A DNA stretch of 64,000 bases, from the NCBI GenBank assembly GCA_902764915.1, contig CACWXY010000015.1, forward strand, positions 1-64,000, read 5' to 3'. This DNA is from an uncultured Eubacteriales bacterium. GTDB taxonomy: Bacteria; Bacillota; Clostridia; Christensenellales; Aristaeellaceae. Positions within the stretch are counted from its first letter, which is position 1. The number at the start of each line of letters is the position of its first letter. A model generated the notes under the pieces. The model saw only the letters and a program-made list of their open reading frames with translations. It did no database searches and had not been told where the DNA came from. This document shows positions 52,156 through 60,611 of this stretch, piece by piece. The position numbers and the translations under genes were made by a program.

Positions 52156-53778
52156 TCAGTTGGCCATAAAGGCGTCGTAGGCAGCCTGCTTATAGGCAAT
52201 GGCACGGTCCAGGCCATATGCGTTCATCTGATCCACATATGCCTTCCAGCTTTCCTCAGTCAGCTCAACCTGACCGGTGATCCACTTGGCTTCCATCTCA
52301 TCCTTGTATGTCTTGACATTGGTAGTGATGGTGGCAAAGTCTTCAGCATCGTCCGTCGCCACAGCCGCACCGGCCGGATACATGTACTGGCCAAAGTCCG
52401 TCTTGGTCCACAGATGCATGCCTGCCACCTGGGCAGAATAGCTGTAGTACTGGTCATTGACACGGGTATCCTGCACCACAGGACCATTCTGATGTCCGCG
52501 GGCATATACGCTCAGCGCAGCCGCCACATTCAGACCGTCAGCATTGTGCAGCACAATATCGGTGAAGGTAGGATAGCCGTCCACCATGTTGTAGCTCTCG
52601 CCTTCGATTCCGAAGCAGTTGATCATGTGGCCCTCTTCAGAATACATCCAGTCCAGAAGATACAGCGCAGCTTCGTACTTTTCGCCGCCTTCATCCGCCA
52701 GACGCTTAGAAATCGCCGCGGAGGAACCGGAAGCGTCATACAGACCATTCATCTTGGAGAACTTGGCGTTCTTGCCCTTCACACTGGTCACGGGCACGGT
52801 AGTCACCATATCGCTCTCATCAGAGATCAGTCCCTGCTCCAGCAGGTTCGGGAAGATATTGGAAGCGCCGCCGCCGCAGGCATCATAGGTTGCAAACGCG
52901 TTGCCGGCCGCCATGATGCCACGGCCGTCATTCGCCTTGGTATGGGTCAGATAGTCGGGATCAATCAGCCCATCCTTGTACCAGCGAGCCATGGTCTTCA
53001 GGTACTCGAAATGGCTGTCCTCTGTAATACCGTTCTTGACCACGCCGTCTTCCACGTAGTAGTCAGCCCAGTTGTCAAAGCCAGGGGTAAAGATCTGGTT
53101 CATCCATTCGGTGCGGGTAATGAAGGGGATCATGTCCGGATGCGCTTCCTTGACGGCGCGCAGTACAGTCTCCCACTCCTCTACGGTTTCCGGAACTTCC
53201 AGTCCCAGTTCCCTGAGGATATCCCCGCGCATATAGAATCCGGAGGTGAACAGGCAGTTGTTATCTTCAAAGGTCGTGCCGCGCAGGAAGGGGAATACAT
53301 AATAGTCGCCTTCAGCGGTCTTCACGGACTGGTCGATCATCGGATTGCTGTCCAGGATCGCCTTCAGATGAGGCGTCTTGCCGGAAGCGATGGCATCATT
53401 GAGGGGCTCAATGACTTCATCCGCAATCGCTGCGGATGCGCCGCCCGGGTATGCGGTCCATGAGTACTCCACAATATCAGGCATTTCATCCGGTACAGCC
53501 GTCAGCAGATTGAACTCCGTGCCATCCTCACCGGCTGCGGGATGAATGAATTCAATCTCAATGCCGGTCTTTTCCTTCACGGCATCATACCAGCGGGTCT
53601 GCGCCATGTTGTCCACCGCCTGGCCGTTGACGGTGACACCCTTGAGGTTTTCATGCAGCTTTACCCAATAGGTCAGCTTCACGCCCTCATAGGGCTTGGA
53701 TTCCTCTGCCATGCCGGGGAGCGCCATAACGCTCAGAAGCATCGCAATGCAAAGGATCAGGGCTACCATTTTCTTCAT
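52156..53778 (-). CDS. Extracellular solute-binding protein of the second sugar ABC importer
   Basis: The 540-residue protein begins with a signal peptide (MKKMVALILCIAMLLSVMAL, probable cleavage after PGMA) and no lipobox. The mature protein has the family pattern KLTYWVKLHENLKG, DEMPDIVEYSWTAYPGGA, ETVEEWETVLRAVKEAHPDM and DWMYSEEGHMINCFGIEGES. It binds the oligosaccharide for the permeases encoded at 46269-48113, although five genes lie between them on the same transcript. Hairpins downstream probably raise its share of the message. Confidence 0.9.
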   Translation of the reverse strand: MKKMVALILCIAMLLSVMALPGMAEESKPYEGVKLTYWVKLHENLKGVTVNGQAVDNMAQTRWYDAVKEKTGIEIEFIHPAAGEDGTEFNLLTAVPDEMPDIVEYSWTAYPGGASAAIADEVIEPLNDAIASGKTPHLKAILDSNPMIDQSVKTAEGDYYVFPFLRGTTFEDNNCLFTSGFYMRGDILRELGLEVPETVEEWETVLRAVKEAHPDMIPFITRTEWMNQIFTPGFDNWADYYVEDGVVKNGITEDSHFEYLKTMARWYKDGLIDPDYLTHTKANDGRGIMAAGNAFATYDACGGGASNIFPNLLEQGLISDESDMVTTVPVTSVKGKNAKFSKMNGLYDASGSSAAISKRLADEGGEKYEAALYLLDWMYSEEGHMINCFGIEGESYNMVDGYPTFTDIVLHNADGLNVAAALSVYARGHQNGPVVQDTRVNDQYYSYSAQVAGMHLWTKTDFGQYMYPAGAAVATDDAEDFATITTNVKTYKDEMEAKWITGQVELTEESWKAYVDQMNAYGLDRAIAYKQAAYDAFMAN

Positions 53779-53831
53779 AGGAAAGTCTCCTTTCTGTATT
53801 TATCGGCGATAAGCTCGCCAATATACCAAAC

Positions 53832-54977
53832 TCACAGGGAAAGCCCGATTTCCCGCGGCAGCGCCCATGCGTCTGCTGCGCTTTCCAGCACGCTTTCCAG
53901 ATGCTGTACACAGGGGAATCGATCCCCCTGTTCCGTACGATATATCACATGTTCCGGGGCAATGTCCGCAACAGGCAGCGTCTGGGCCATGCGAACCGCT
54001 GCCAGATGTCCCAGCCCTGCCAGTGCACTGCAGGGCACCGGTGTACCGTGCTTCACTGCCTCCACCATGTCATAGAGCTTGCGCATGGGCAGGGTATCCT
54101 CTGCACCATAGTCCAGCTCTTCCCCGTTTTTTGTAATCACACGGTAGTGCTCACCTCGGCCCCACCGCAGCGTTGCATCCTCCAGGATGCCGATTCCCTT
54201 CTGCCCGAGGTTCTTCGTTTCCAGCGGATGTGCCGTATAATACAGTATCGGAATCCCCGCTCCTGTCTGAAAGCGCAGTGCCGCAATATCGTAGTTCTCC
54301 ACATTGGGATTGCCGCGCCACAGTTCGCCTTCCACATGCACCGGCATGCACGCCGATGCCATATCATCCCCCAGAAGAAATGTCATCAGCTGAAAATGAT
54401 GGGCACATGCGTTCATGAAGGGGCTGTCCAGCACTTCCCGGCCGTCCACCTGTATTTTCCCGGCCCAGTTGCTGCGTCCGTAGTAGTTTTCCCCGCGACG
54501 CATGGCATGCAGGCACTGGAAGCGCACAGGTGCGCCAAAGCGCCCCCGGAGGATATCCCGCTTCAGCTGCAGAAGCCCCGGATGATAATTCAGCTGCCAG
54601 CCCACCGCCAGCACACGCTGCGCTTTCTGCGCGGCCTCAGCCATGGAGCGCGTTTCCGTCTCCGTTAGGCACAGCGGCTTTTCACACAGTACATGGCTTC
54701 CATTGCGCAGACAGGTATGCACCATCTGCGCATGCAGATGAATCGGAGAGCAGAGAATGGCAAGGTCTGCCTTCTCCGCGGCATAAAATGCTTCCAGGGA
54801 TGGAAACATGGGGATATGCTTCTCCCGGATCACCGGATAGCGCACATCCAGGCCGGGCGCGATATCCACAATGCCCACCAGGTCTCCGCCCACATCCTGT
54901 TCAGTCAGCGCATGCAGATATTTCTGTCCATACATGCCGACCGACACCAGAACAATGGATACCCTTCTGTCGCTCAT
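53832..54977 (-). CDS. Gfo/Idh/MocA-family oxidoreductase (second copy)
   Basis: The 381-residue protein has the N-terminal SIVLVSVGMYGQKYLHAL (G-x-x-x-Y/G dinucleotide turn, less canonical than GxGxxG), DLAILCSPIHLHAQMVHTCL and HVLCEKPLCLTETE with the EKP lysine. The C-terminal domain carries FMNACAHHFQLMTFLLGDD with two histidines, and GIGILEDATLRWG. It likely oxidises a sugar or sugar acid with NAD(P). The start overlaps the flavoprotein stop by 4 bp (ATGA) after AGGAGGC. It is not closely similar to the copy at 48132, so the two probably act on different intermediates. Confidence 0.85.
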   Translation of the reverse strand: MSDRRVSIVLVSVGMYGQKYLHALTEQDVGGDLVGIVDIAPGLDVRYPVIREKHIPMFPSLEAFYAAEKADLAILCSPIHLHAQMVHTCLRNGSHVLCEKPLCLTETETRSMAEAAQKAQRVLAVGWQLNYHPGLLQLKRDILRGRFGAPVRFQCLHAMRRGENYYGRSNWAGKIQVDGREVLDSPFMNACAHHFQLMTFLLGDDMASACMPVHVEGELWRGNPNVENYDIAALRFQTGAGIPILYYTAHPLETKNLGQKGIGILEDATLRWGRGEHYRVITKNGEELDYGAEDTLPMRKLYDMVEAVKHGTPVPCSALAGLGHLAAVRMAQTLPVADIAPEHVIYRTEQGDRFPCVQHLESVLESAADAWALPREIGLSL

Positions 54978-56749
54978 GCTTCTGCCTCCTGTGCTTCTGC
55001 CCTGGCAGGCAGCTTTTCCGTCTGTTCCGCCCGGTATTTTTTCCACACGCGCTCAAACCAGAGATCCCTCGCGTCCATGCCGCGGGACGGAATGCGCCGG
55101 CACACGCCATGGTCCGTTTCCAGAACACCCTGTACCTCCGTTTCTTCCTGCATGCTGTAGAGAATGCTGGGCAGAACTTCCTGCTGGGTCCAGAGAATAT
55201 CGCGCAGCTTCAGACGCTCCTCCATGTCCGCCACGGGTCCAGTGACATCTTCCATGTCAGACAGCGCTTCCTGCACGGCATGCAGGAGAGTCCGCATGCC
55301 GGATACGTCATACTCCGGCATGGCACACGCGCTCATTGCTGCCTGAAACCATTCACTGTTCCGGCCTTTTTGTATTCTGGGCAGATACAGCGTATGCTCT
55401 ACCTGTCTGTCACAGCGCGCGTTTCTTTTCCCGGCAGCGATCGCCTGTGCCGCACGCATGGATCCCACCTGTGTGGAATTGAGTGCTGATCCCCCCGGCC
55501 GCTTTTCGCCAAAGGTGCCCGCCGCTTCCCCGCATGCATACAGTCCTTCCACGCATGTTTTCCAGAACGCGTCAACCGCAATCCCGCCATTGTGATGCTG
55601 ACAGCAGAACCGTATTTCGAGCGGGTCCTTTTCCAGATCGATCCCATGCTCGCGATACAGCGCATAGGCCGGCTCATTCATAGCCTGAAGCCGCTGAACA
55701 GGAATCGCCTGCGTCGCCTCCGACTCCGTCAGATAGTTTCTTGCTTCCTCAGACAGTGCCTCCAGCGCGTATCCTCTCGGATTGCGCCTGTAATCCAGAT
55801 ATACCCGTCTTCCCTTCAGAACCTCCGCTTTTACCAGCAGATCCACCTGACTGGAACCGGGCAGTTTTTCCGGGCTGAAGGGCCATTCATAGCCCTTGAG
55901 AAAGGTCAGACGAAGCGCTTCCTTCTCCCCGAGACTGTCTGCAAGGAACTCCCGCTCCGTGCCTGTCTCATCCACTGATACATAGCGCGGCATCACCTGC
56001 TGGTAGCTTCCGCTGACATTCCAGCGAAATCCGACAGAAGCAAGACCGTACTGAAAGCAGTGCAGATTGGCACCACGGGCGCCGCACGCAAAGGCCATGC
56101 CGCTCATGCCATGCTGGGATGCGGGATATACCCGGTCCCGATAGATATGCGCCGGACCGCCGGTTGCAAGCACCACGTTCCCGCAGGCAATATGGCACAC
56201 ACGCTTTTCCGCCAGATCGTAGCCCAGCAGACCGGTTACACCTTCCTCTCCGCAGAGAATCTCAAACACAAGGAGATGATCCCGGATGCGGGCGCCCCGC
56301 TGCCGCACTGACCGCTCCAGTGCTTCCGTCATATACCGACTGGTCAAAGGCCCGGCAGATGTCGCTCTTGTCCGCGTATCATGATCCGTCCGATATCCCA
56401 CATATTCTCCGTATGCATTCCGCGGAAACGGCACACCCAGCGCACACAGCTTCATAAAGCTCGGTACCGATCCGGCCGCTTCGCACAGCGCAGTATCCCC
56501 GTGGGTATCCTTCTGAAGAAATGTCCGGGCCATCTCGCCCACACTGTCGCCCTCGTCCCCGGACAGAGACAGCTTGTAATAGGTCTGCTTGTCGCTTCCC
56601 GTATTGCGGGATGTACCGCAGTTCATGCCCTCGGTTATCAGCAGCACATCCGTATATCCCAGAGACAGGAGTGTATCCACACAGTTGAGCCCGGCGCATC
56701 CTGAGCCAACCACTGCCGCAGCGGCAGTCATTTCCGTTTGGATTGTCAT
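54974..56749 (-). CDS. FAD-dependent fumarate-reductase/succinate-dehydrogenase-like flavoprotein
   Basis: The 591-residue protein opens with an FAD Rossmann motif (AAAAVVGSGCAGLNCVDTLL). It contains CGNVVLATGGPAHIY, YPASQHGMSGMAFACGARGA, RFCCQHHNGGIAVDAF and LYACGEAAGTFGEKRPGGSA (C-terminal FAD loop). This is the fumarate reductase / L-aspartate oxidase / adenylylsulfate reductase flavoprotein group, although the catalytic Arg/His set is not fully recognisable. It lacks a covalent-FMN domain and iron-sulfur partner. It probably reduces an activated C=C bond or oxidises an equivalent C-C bond. It follows an SDR gene by 10 bp, with AAAGGA before the ATG. Confidence 0.8.
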   Translation of the reverse strand: MTIQTEMTAAAAVVGSGCAGLNCVDTLLSLGYTDVLLITEGMNCGTSRNTGSDKQTYYKLSLSGDEGDSVGEMARTFLQKDTHGDTALCEAAGSVPSFMKLCALGVPFPRNAYGEYVGYRTDHDTRTRATSAGPLTSRYMTEALERSVRQRGARIRDHLLVFEILCGEEGVTGLLGYDLAEKRVCHIACGNVVLATGGPAHIYRDRVYPASQHGMSGMAFACGARGANLHCFQYGLASVGFRWNVSGSYQQVMPRYVSVDETGTEREFLADSLGEKEALRLTFLKGYEWPFSPEKLPGSSQVDLLVKAEVLKGRRVYLDYRRNPRGYALEALSEEARNYLTESEATQAIPVQRLQAMNEPAYALYREHGIDLEKDPLEIRFCCQHHNGGIAVDAFWKTCVEGLYACGEAAGTFGEKRPGGSALNSTQVGSMRAAQAIAAGKRNARCDRQVEHTLYLPRIQKGRNSEWFQAAMSACAMPEYDVSGMRTLLHAVQEALSDMEDVTGPVADMEERLKLRDILWTQQEVLPSILYSMQEETEVQGVLETDHGVCRRIPSRGMDARDLWFERVWKKYRAEQTEKLPARAEAQEAEA

Positions 56750-56759
56750 CTGTTTCCTT

Positions 56760-57506
56760 TCACAGTCTACGCAGCTGGAACCCGCCATCTGCGTCCAGCA
56801 CCTGCCCGGCAGAATAGTCGAGCCATCCACTGGCACAGGCATAGACCATCTTTGCCACATCCTCCGGCTTTCCGAACCGGCGCACGGGCAGAAGGCCTTC
56901 CTGTATCATATGCTCGTATTTCTCGTGCACGACCTTTGTCATATCCGTATCGATGATCCCCGGACGCACCTCAAACACAGGAATGCCCTCTCCGGCCAGA
57001 CGGTCCGCCAGCAGCCTGGTCACCATGCCCACGCCAGCCTTGCTGATGCAGTACTCCCCGCGGGACGGGGAGGAAGTATAGGCACTCATGCTGCCGATAT
57101 TCACAATTCTGGGCGCCCAGGCCTGCAGTCCCGCATCCCGTTCCCGGAGCATTTCACGGGCGACTGCCTGGCTGAGAAAGAGCGTGCCCTTGAGGTTAAT
57201 GCCCATGACCCTGTCAAAGCTTTCCTCTGTCATTTCCAGGATATCCCGCCGCACAAGCGGCGCAACGCCTGCATTGTTTACCAGAAGATCGATCCGATGG
57301 TATTGCTCGACGATCCACGAAAGAGCACGTTCCCGATCCTGCGGTCTGGAGATATCGCAGGCCGTATAGGCGCGCTCCGGCGGCAGGTCTTCAGGCCGCG
57401 CATCCCTAGTCCCTGAATAGACGACCGTCCAGCCTTTCTCGCTGAGCAGATCAGCGATTCCGCGGCCGATTCCGCGGCTGGAACCGGTTACCCAGGCGAT
57501 TTTCAC
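56760..57506 (-). CDS. Short-chain dehydrogenase/reductase (SDR)
   Basis: The 248-residue protein is a classical SDR: AWVTGSSRGIGRGIADLL (TGxxxGxG), CDISRPQDRERALSW, LLVNNAGVAPL (NNAG), IVNIGSMSAYTS with the catalytic Ser, EYCISKAG with Tyr and Lys, and VRPGIIDTDMTK. It reduces or oxidises a carbonyl/alcohol with NAD(P)H. The start is a GTG at 57506: GGGAGGTG lies eight bases upstream, and GTGA overlaps the stop of the OYE gene by 4 bp. No upstream ATG is as good. Confidence 0.92.
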   Translation of the reverse strand: MKIAWVTGSSRGIGRGIADLLSEKGWTVVYSGTRDARPEDLPPERAYTACDISRPQDRERALSWIVEQYHRIDLLVNNAGVAPLVRRDILEMTEESFDRVMGINLKGTLFLSQAVAREMLRERDAGLQAWAPRIVNIGSMSAYTSSPSRGEYCISKAGVGMVTRLLADRLAGEGIPVFEVRPGIIDTDMTKVVHEKYEHMIQEGLLPVRRFGKPEDVAKMVYACASGWLDYSAGQVLDADGGFQLRRL

Positions 57507-58804
57507 AGATGATACACCTCCCGGTCCCGTACCACGCATCCTGCCGGTGTGCCTGCACGAAGCAGCTGTGCGCACCCGCCGCATGCGACACATGCCTTCG
57601 CGGGATGCATTCGACCGTCCGCCTTCAGGTCCCGCACAAAGTCAGGATAGGCGAACGCCATGCGTCCAAATCCCGCCAGTGTACAGTGTTCGTTCTCCAC
57701 CATGCCCGCTGCCAGATTGCCCGCAAACTGACGGACATAGGAGAAAGCGCTTCCGATCACCGGAAGATCCGGGAACGCGTGCTGAAGTTCGCTTACGCCC
57801 TTCATCATGCGGCCTTCGCCTTCCAGCGGATGTTCGTCCGGCACATAGGTGCCATGATCATACGGGCGGTTAACATGGGGATTCTTGTAAGGATTTCCCA
57901 TGGTAATATTGATCAGCGGGATATCGTACTGCTCCTTCAGCAGCGCAATCAGCTGCCTGGCTTCCCGCAGATCCGGCACCAGCCCGCTGCCTTCCCCCAC
58001 GCCAAACCCGTAGGGATAGGGAAAACCGTCATAGACATTCAGTCTGGATGTCAGGAAAAAGCCAGGAGACCGGATCGCGCTCTGCGCCGCCTTATAGCAG
58101 TTCCTGAGAAAACGTGTCCGATTCTCAAAGCTTCCGCCGTACATGCCCGGCCGGGTATAGGCGGAGAGCAGTTCACAGGCCAGGTACCGATGACAGCATT
58201 TCACGTCCATTCCGTCAAAGCCGGCTTTCTGGCAGAGCCTGGAAGACGTCTCATACGCCTCCTCAAAGCGCTTCAGATCATCGTCTTTTACGATACAGCT
58301 GTCCGGCAGAGGAACATCCTCCAGCGGAGGACAATGGTACGCAATAAGGGGTTCCGGATAGCCCTGCGGCTTGGAATAGCGGCCGGAATTGGTCGACTGC
58401 ATGATCAGGATCGGCTCATACCCGTTTTCTCTGCGGCATACTGCCCGTATGCGGTCAGTAAGACGCGCATAATCGTCCACGTTCTCTTCGGTCAGCATCA
58501 GCTGATGGGCGCTGGCGCGAACCCTTGGCAGCGTAGCCACGGCCTCAAACCAGATGATGCCGGGACCCGCCTTCGCAAAACGTTCATAACGCCGGACTGT
58601 CTTTTCGCCGGGACGCCCATCCTCCTCACCGTCGGTGCCTTCCATGGGCTGAAACACGATACGGTTGGGACACGCATGGGCGCCGATCCTGCACGGTGAA
58701 AACAGTACACTTGTATGTTCGCTCAATGGCAGAAATGCATGGACGCGCTCTGCTTCCTCCGCGAGTTCCGCCATGGTTTTATAACAAAAAATCCTATGTT
58801 CCAT
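57503..58804 (-). CDS. Old-yellow-enzyme-family NADH:flavin oxidoreductase
   Basis: The 433-residue protein has an OYE barrel: FSPCRIGAHACPNRIVFQPM, KAGFDGMDVKCCHRYLACEL (where OYE enzymes have xxHxxxGYLxxQF), RPGMYGGSFENRTRFL and IPLINITMGNPY. It ends in a short cysteine block CVACGGCAQLL plus one more cysteine (GCVVRD), as in the 4Fe-4S enoate reductases. The long C-terminal flavin/NAD domains of 2,4-dienoyl-CoA or daidzein reductases are missing. It is the first gene of the operon, with GGAGG before ATG 58804, and is divergent from an AraC regulator. It probably reduces an activated C=C bond. Confidence 0.88.
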   Translation of the reverse strand: MEHRIFCYKTMAELAEEAERVHAFLPLSEHTSVLFSPCRIGAHACPNRIVFQPMEGTDGEEDGRPGEKTVRRYERFAKAGPGIIWFEAVATLPRVRASAHQLMLTEENVDDYARLTDRIRAVCRRENGYEPILIMQSTNSGRYSKPQGYPEPLIAYHCPPLEDVPLPDSCIVKDDDLKRFEEAYETSSRLCQKAGFDGMDVKCCHRYLACELLSAYTRPGMYGGSFENRTRFLRNCYKAAQSAIRSPGFFLTSRLNVYDGFPYPYGFGVGEGSGLVPDLREARQLIALLKEQYDIPLINITMGNPYKNPHVNRPYDHGTYVPDEHPLEGEGRMMKGVSELQHAFPDLPVIGSAFSYVRQFAGNLAAGMVENEHCTLAGFGRMAFAYPDFVRDLKADGRMHPAKACVACGGCAQLLRAGTPAGCVVRDREVYHL

Positions 58805-58848
58805 ATTCCTCCAACCCCTTGATGGAATCTATGGTAAAGATTACAATG

Positions 58849-58899
58849 AAATCGTGCGGAAAAATCGTGTATTTCTCCCTGAATATATGTAAAATCGAT
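58849..58899. promoter_or_regulatory. Direct repeats in the AraC/OYE divergent region
   Basis: AAATCGTG occurs at 58849-58856 and 58862-58869, and the related AAATCGAT at 58892-58899, within the 108-bp divergent region. Direct repeats of this kind are candidate binding sites for the AraC regulator encoded at 58913. Confidence 0.4.
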
Positions 58900-58912
58900 T
58901 TGGTGATGTAAC

Positions 58913-59719
58913 ATGGCTTTTGAAATCAGATACATGGATACCCCCATTTCCCACGGCCTTCATACACACACGTACTATGAACTGCTCTATGTGCTTTCCG
59001 GGAAGGTTGAAATGACCATCCGTGGACGTGATTATGTCTGTCCCTCGGGCTCCCTGGTCTTTCTTAATCCCTTTGATGCGCACGCTTCCAGACCCGTCTG
59101 TCTGCCCTACCGGCGGTATTATCTCCTGATTCCGCAGACACAGCTGCAGGCATTTCACAACGATGTACTGCTGCTCTCCGTGTTCCGCTATCACGGTGCA
59201 CAGTTTCCCTATGTCATGGAGACAGGCGAAAAGCAATCCCGCTTTGACACCTACTTTTCTCTGCTGTATGCCATCTATCAGGAAGGCGGTCCCTATCTCG
59301 ACACGCGAGTGGAATCACTGATGACGCTTATTCTTACCGATGTCCGTTCACTGCGCCCGGATATGTTTATCCCCGATGCACAGCTCTCTTTTCTTCCCAT
59401 CCGAACCATTCTTCATGATCTGGATCATACTTTCTGTGAACCGTTTTCGCTTCAGGCGCTTTCCGAACAGTACCATGTGTCTCCGGGATGTCTGTCTGCC
59501 CATTTCCGGCGGATCGTAGGCATAAGTCCCATGCAGTATGTCATGCAGAGCCGGCTGACGCGGGCTTGCTTTCTTCTCAAGCACACAGAACTTTCCGTGT
59601 CCGAAATCGCACACCAGTGCGGATTTCCGGACACTTCCAACTTTGTCCGCCGTTTTCATATACAGTTTCACCAGACACCCCTGCAGTTCCGACAGGCAGG
59701 TACTGCGGCCTCTTCCTGA
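58913..59719 (+). CDS. AraC-family transcriptional regulator
   Basis: The 268-residue protein has an N-terminal cupin (HGLHTHTYYELLYVLSGKVE, then GSLVFLNPFDAHAS) that would bind a sugar or sugar acid. It has a C-terminal double helix-turn-helix (about 165-262; LQALSEQYHVSPGCLSAHFR, then SVSEIAHQCGFPDTSNFVRR). It is transcribed away from the thirteen-gene operon and the shared 108-bp region contains direct repeats, so it is the likely operon activator. Its ribosome binding site is weak (GGTGATGTAAC), which suits a low-abundance regulator. Confidence 0.9.
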   Translation: MAFEIRYMDTPISHGLHTHTYYELLYVLSGKVEMTIRGRDYVCPSGSLVFLNPFDAHASRPVCLPYRRYYLLIPQTQLQAFHNDVLLLSVFRYHGAQFPYVMETGEKQSRFDTYFSLLYAIYQEGGPYLDTRVESLMTLILTDVRSLRPDMFIPDAQLSFLPIRTILHDLDHTFCEPFSLQALSEQYHVSPGCLSAHFRRIVGISPMQYVMQSRLTRACFLLKHTELSVSEIAHQCGFPDTSNFVRRFHIQFHQTPLQFRQAGTAASS

Positions 59720-59864
59720 AGCCATCCGAAAAAAGCATGCGAGACAGCCGTGCAGACACCCGGCTTTTCTTCTTTCACAGGATCTGCAGGCGCGCTCCAT
59801 GGATGCAGGCAGCAACCATGAGTCGCACCAGGGAATAATGATGCAGAAAAAGGAAGGCGAAGAA

Positions 59865-60281
59865 ATGCATGAAACGCTGCGGCTGTTTTATCCATGCCGT
59901 TCGGAAGATGCATCTCTTCGCCATCGTGTATGCCATTCTCCCGCCACTGCCACCTCATGCTTTCTCCGCGCAAATGACAGTTATCGATTGCCTGTATCCA
60001 GAGAAGCCGAAATACGCCTGCATTATCATAGCGGCAAAGCACAATTCTTCTGCCCTGATCCCGATTCCGTCCACCCCGGCAGCGACCTTCTCAGCGTGCC
60101 GTGCTTTCCCCTGCAGAAGGATACGGAGATCTCCTGCCAGACCATCCCGCTGAACCGCATGCTTCCTCTGGTCTGTCAGGATAATAGAATGTACGCGTTC
60201 CCGCATTCCGCTGCGGCACAGAAGCGCCGGGATGCCATCTGGCAGCCGCAGGCATGGGCTGCACAAAGCATCGGCGCATGA
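59865..60281 (+). CDS. Hypothetical protein
   Basis: I do not recognise this 138-residue frame. It has codon use like its neighbours (CTG, CGC, AGC, GGC favoured) and AGGAAGG seven bases before the ATG at 59865; an ATG at 59838 is an alternative start. It is rich in His and Cys in the first half (LRHRVCHSPATATSCF), has a middle resembling beta-strands (REAEIRLHYHSGKAQFF) and no membrane segment or signal peptide. It follows the AraC gene by 145 bp on the same strand. It could equally be a decayed gene. Confidence 0.4.
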   Translation: MHETLRLFYPCRSEDASLRHRVCHSPATATSCFLRANDSYRLPVSREAEIRLHYHSGKAQFFCPDPDSVHPGSDLLSVPCFPLQKDTEISCQTIPLNRMLPLVCQDNRMYAFPHSAAAQKRRDAIWQPQAWAAQSIGA

Positions 60282-60611
60282 GAGTGTACTGTATCTTGGG
60301 GCCGTATTCGTCCTGCGCTTCTGCTGTACCTGACGCGTTCCAGAACTGATCAGTGCCTTCCTGCGAAACTGCCGCCCGATAGCCGCCAGCCGGCAGAAAA
60401 GATGACTGCGCCTGCACAGGAATACAGATGCGGATAATCAGTGCCTGTTGACCACGCTTGCAAATTCCGTTTCAATCAGGAATAAATGCATCGGTGCTTC
60501 ATACAAAGCTTAAAGACGACAGCCAGTACGGAACAGCAAACAGCAGGCGTTCCTGCACCGGCGGTCGGATGCGTGAGCCTGCACAAGGCAGAAAGGCGAT
60601 GGCCGCAAGGA
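60282..60611. other. Gene-free stretch with weak promoter
   Basis: No coding frame is convincing in these 330 bp. A TTGACC box at 60448-60453 and TTCAAT at 60471-60476, 17 bp apart, may form a weak promoter for the ABC exporter genes. Confidence 0.35.

Noticed and set aside
54974-58804. Naming the triad as an equol-type isoflavone pathway
   Set aside because: Enzyme classes match but the OYE protein is much shorter than daidzein reductase and no racemase is present. Kept only as a hypothesis.
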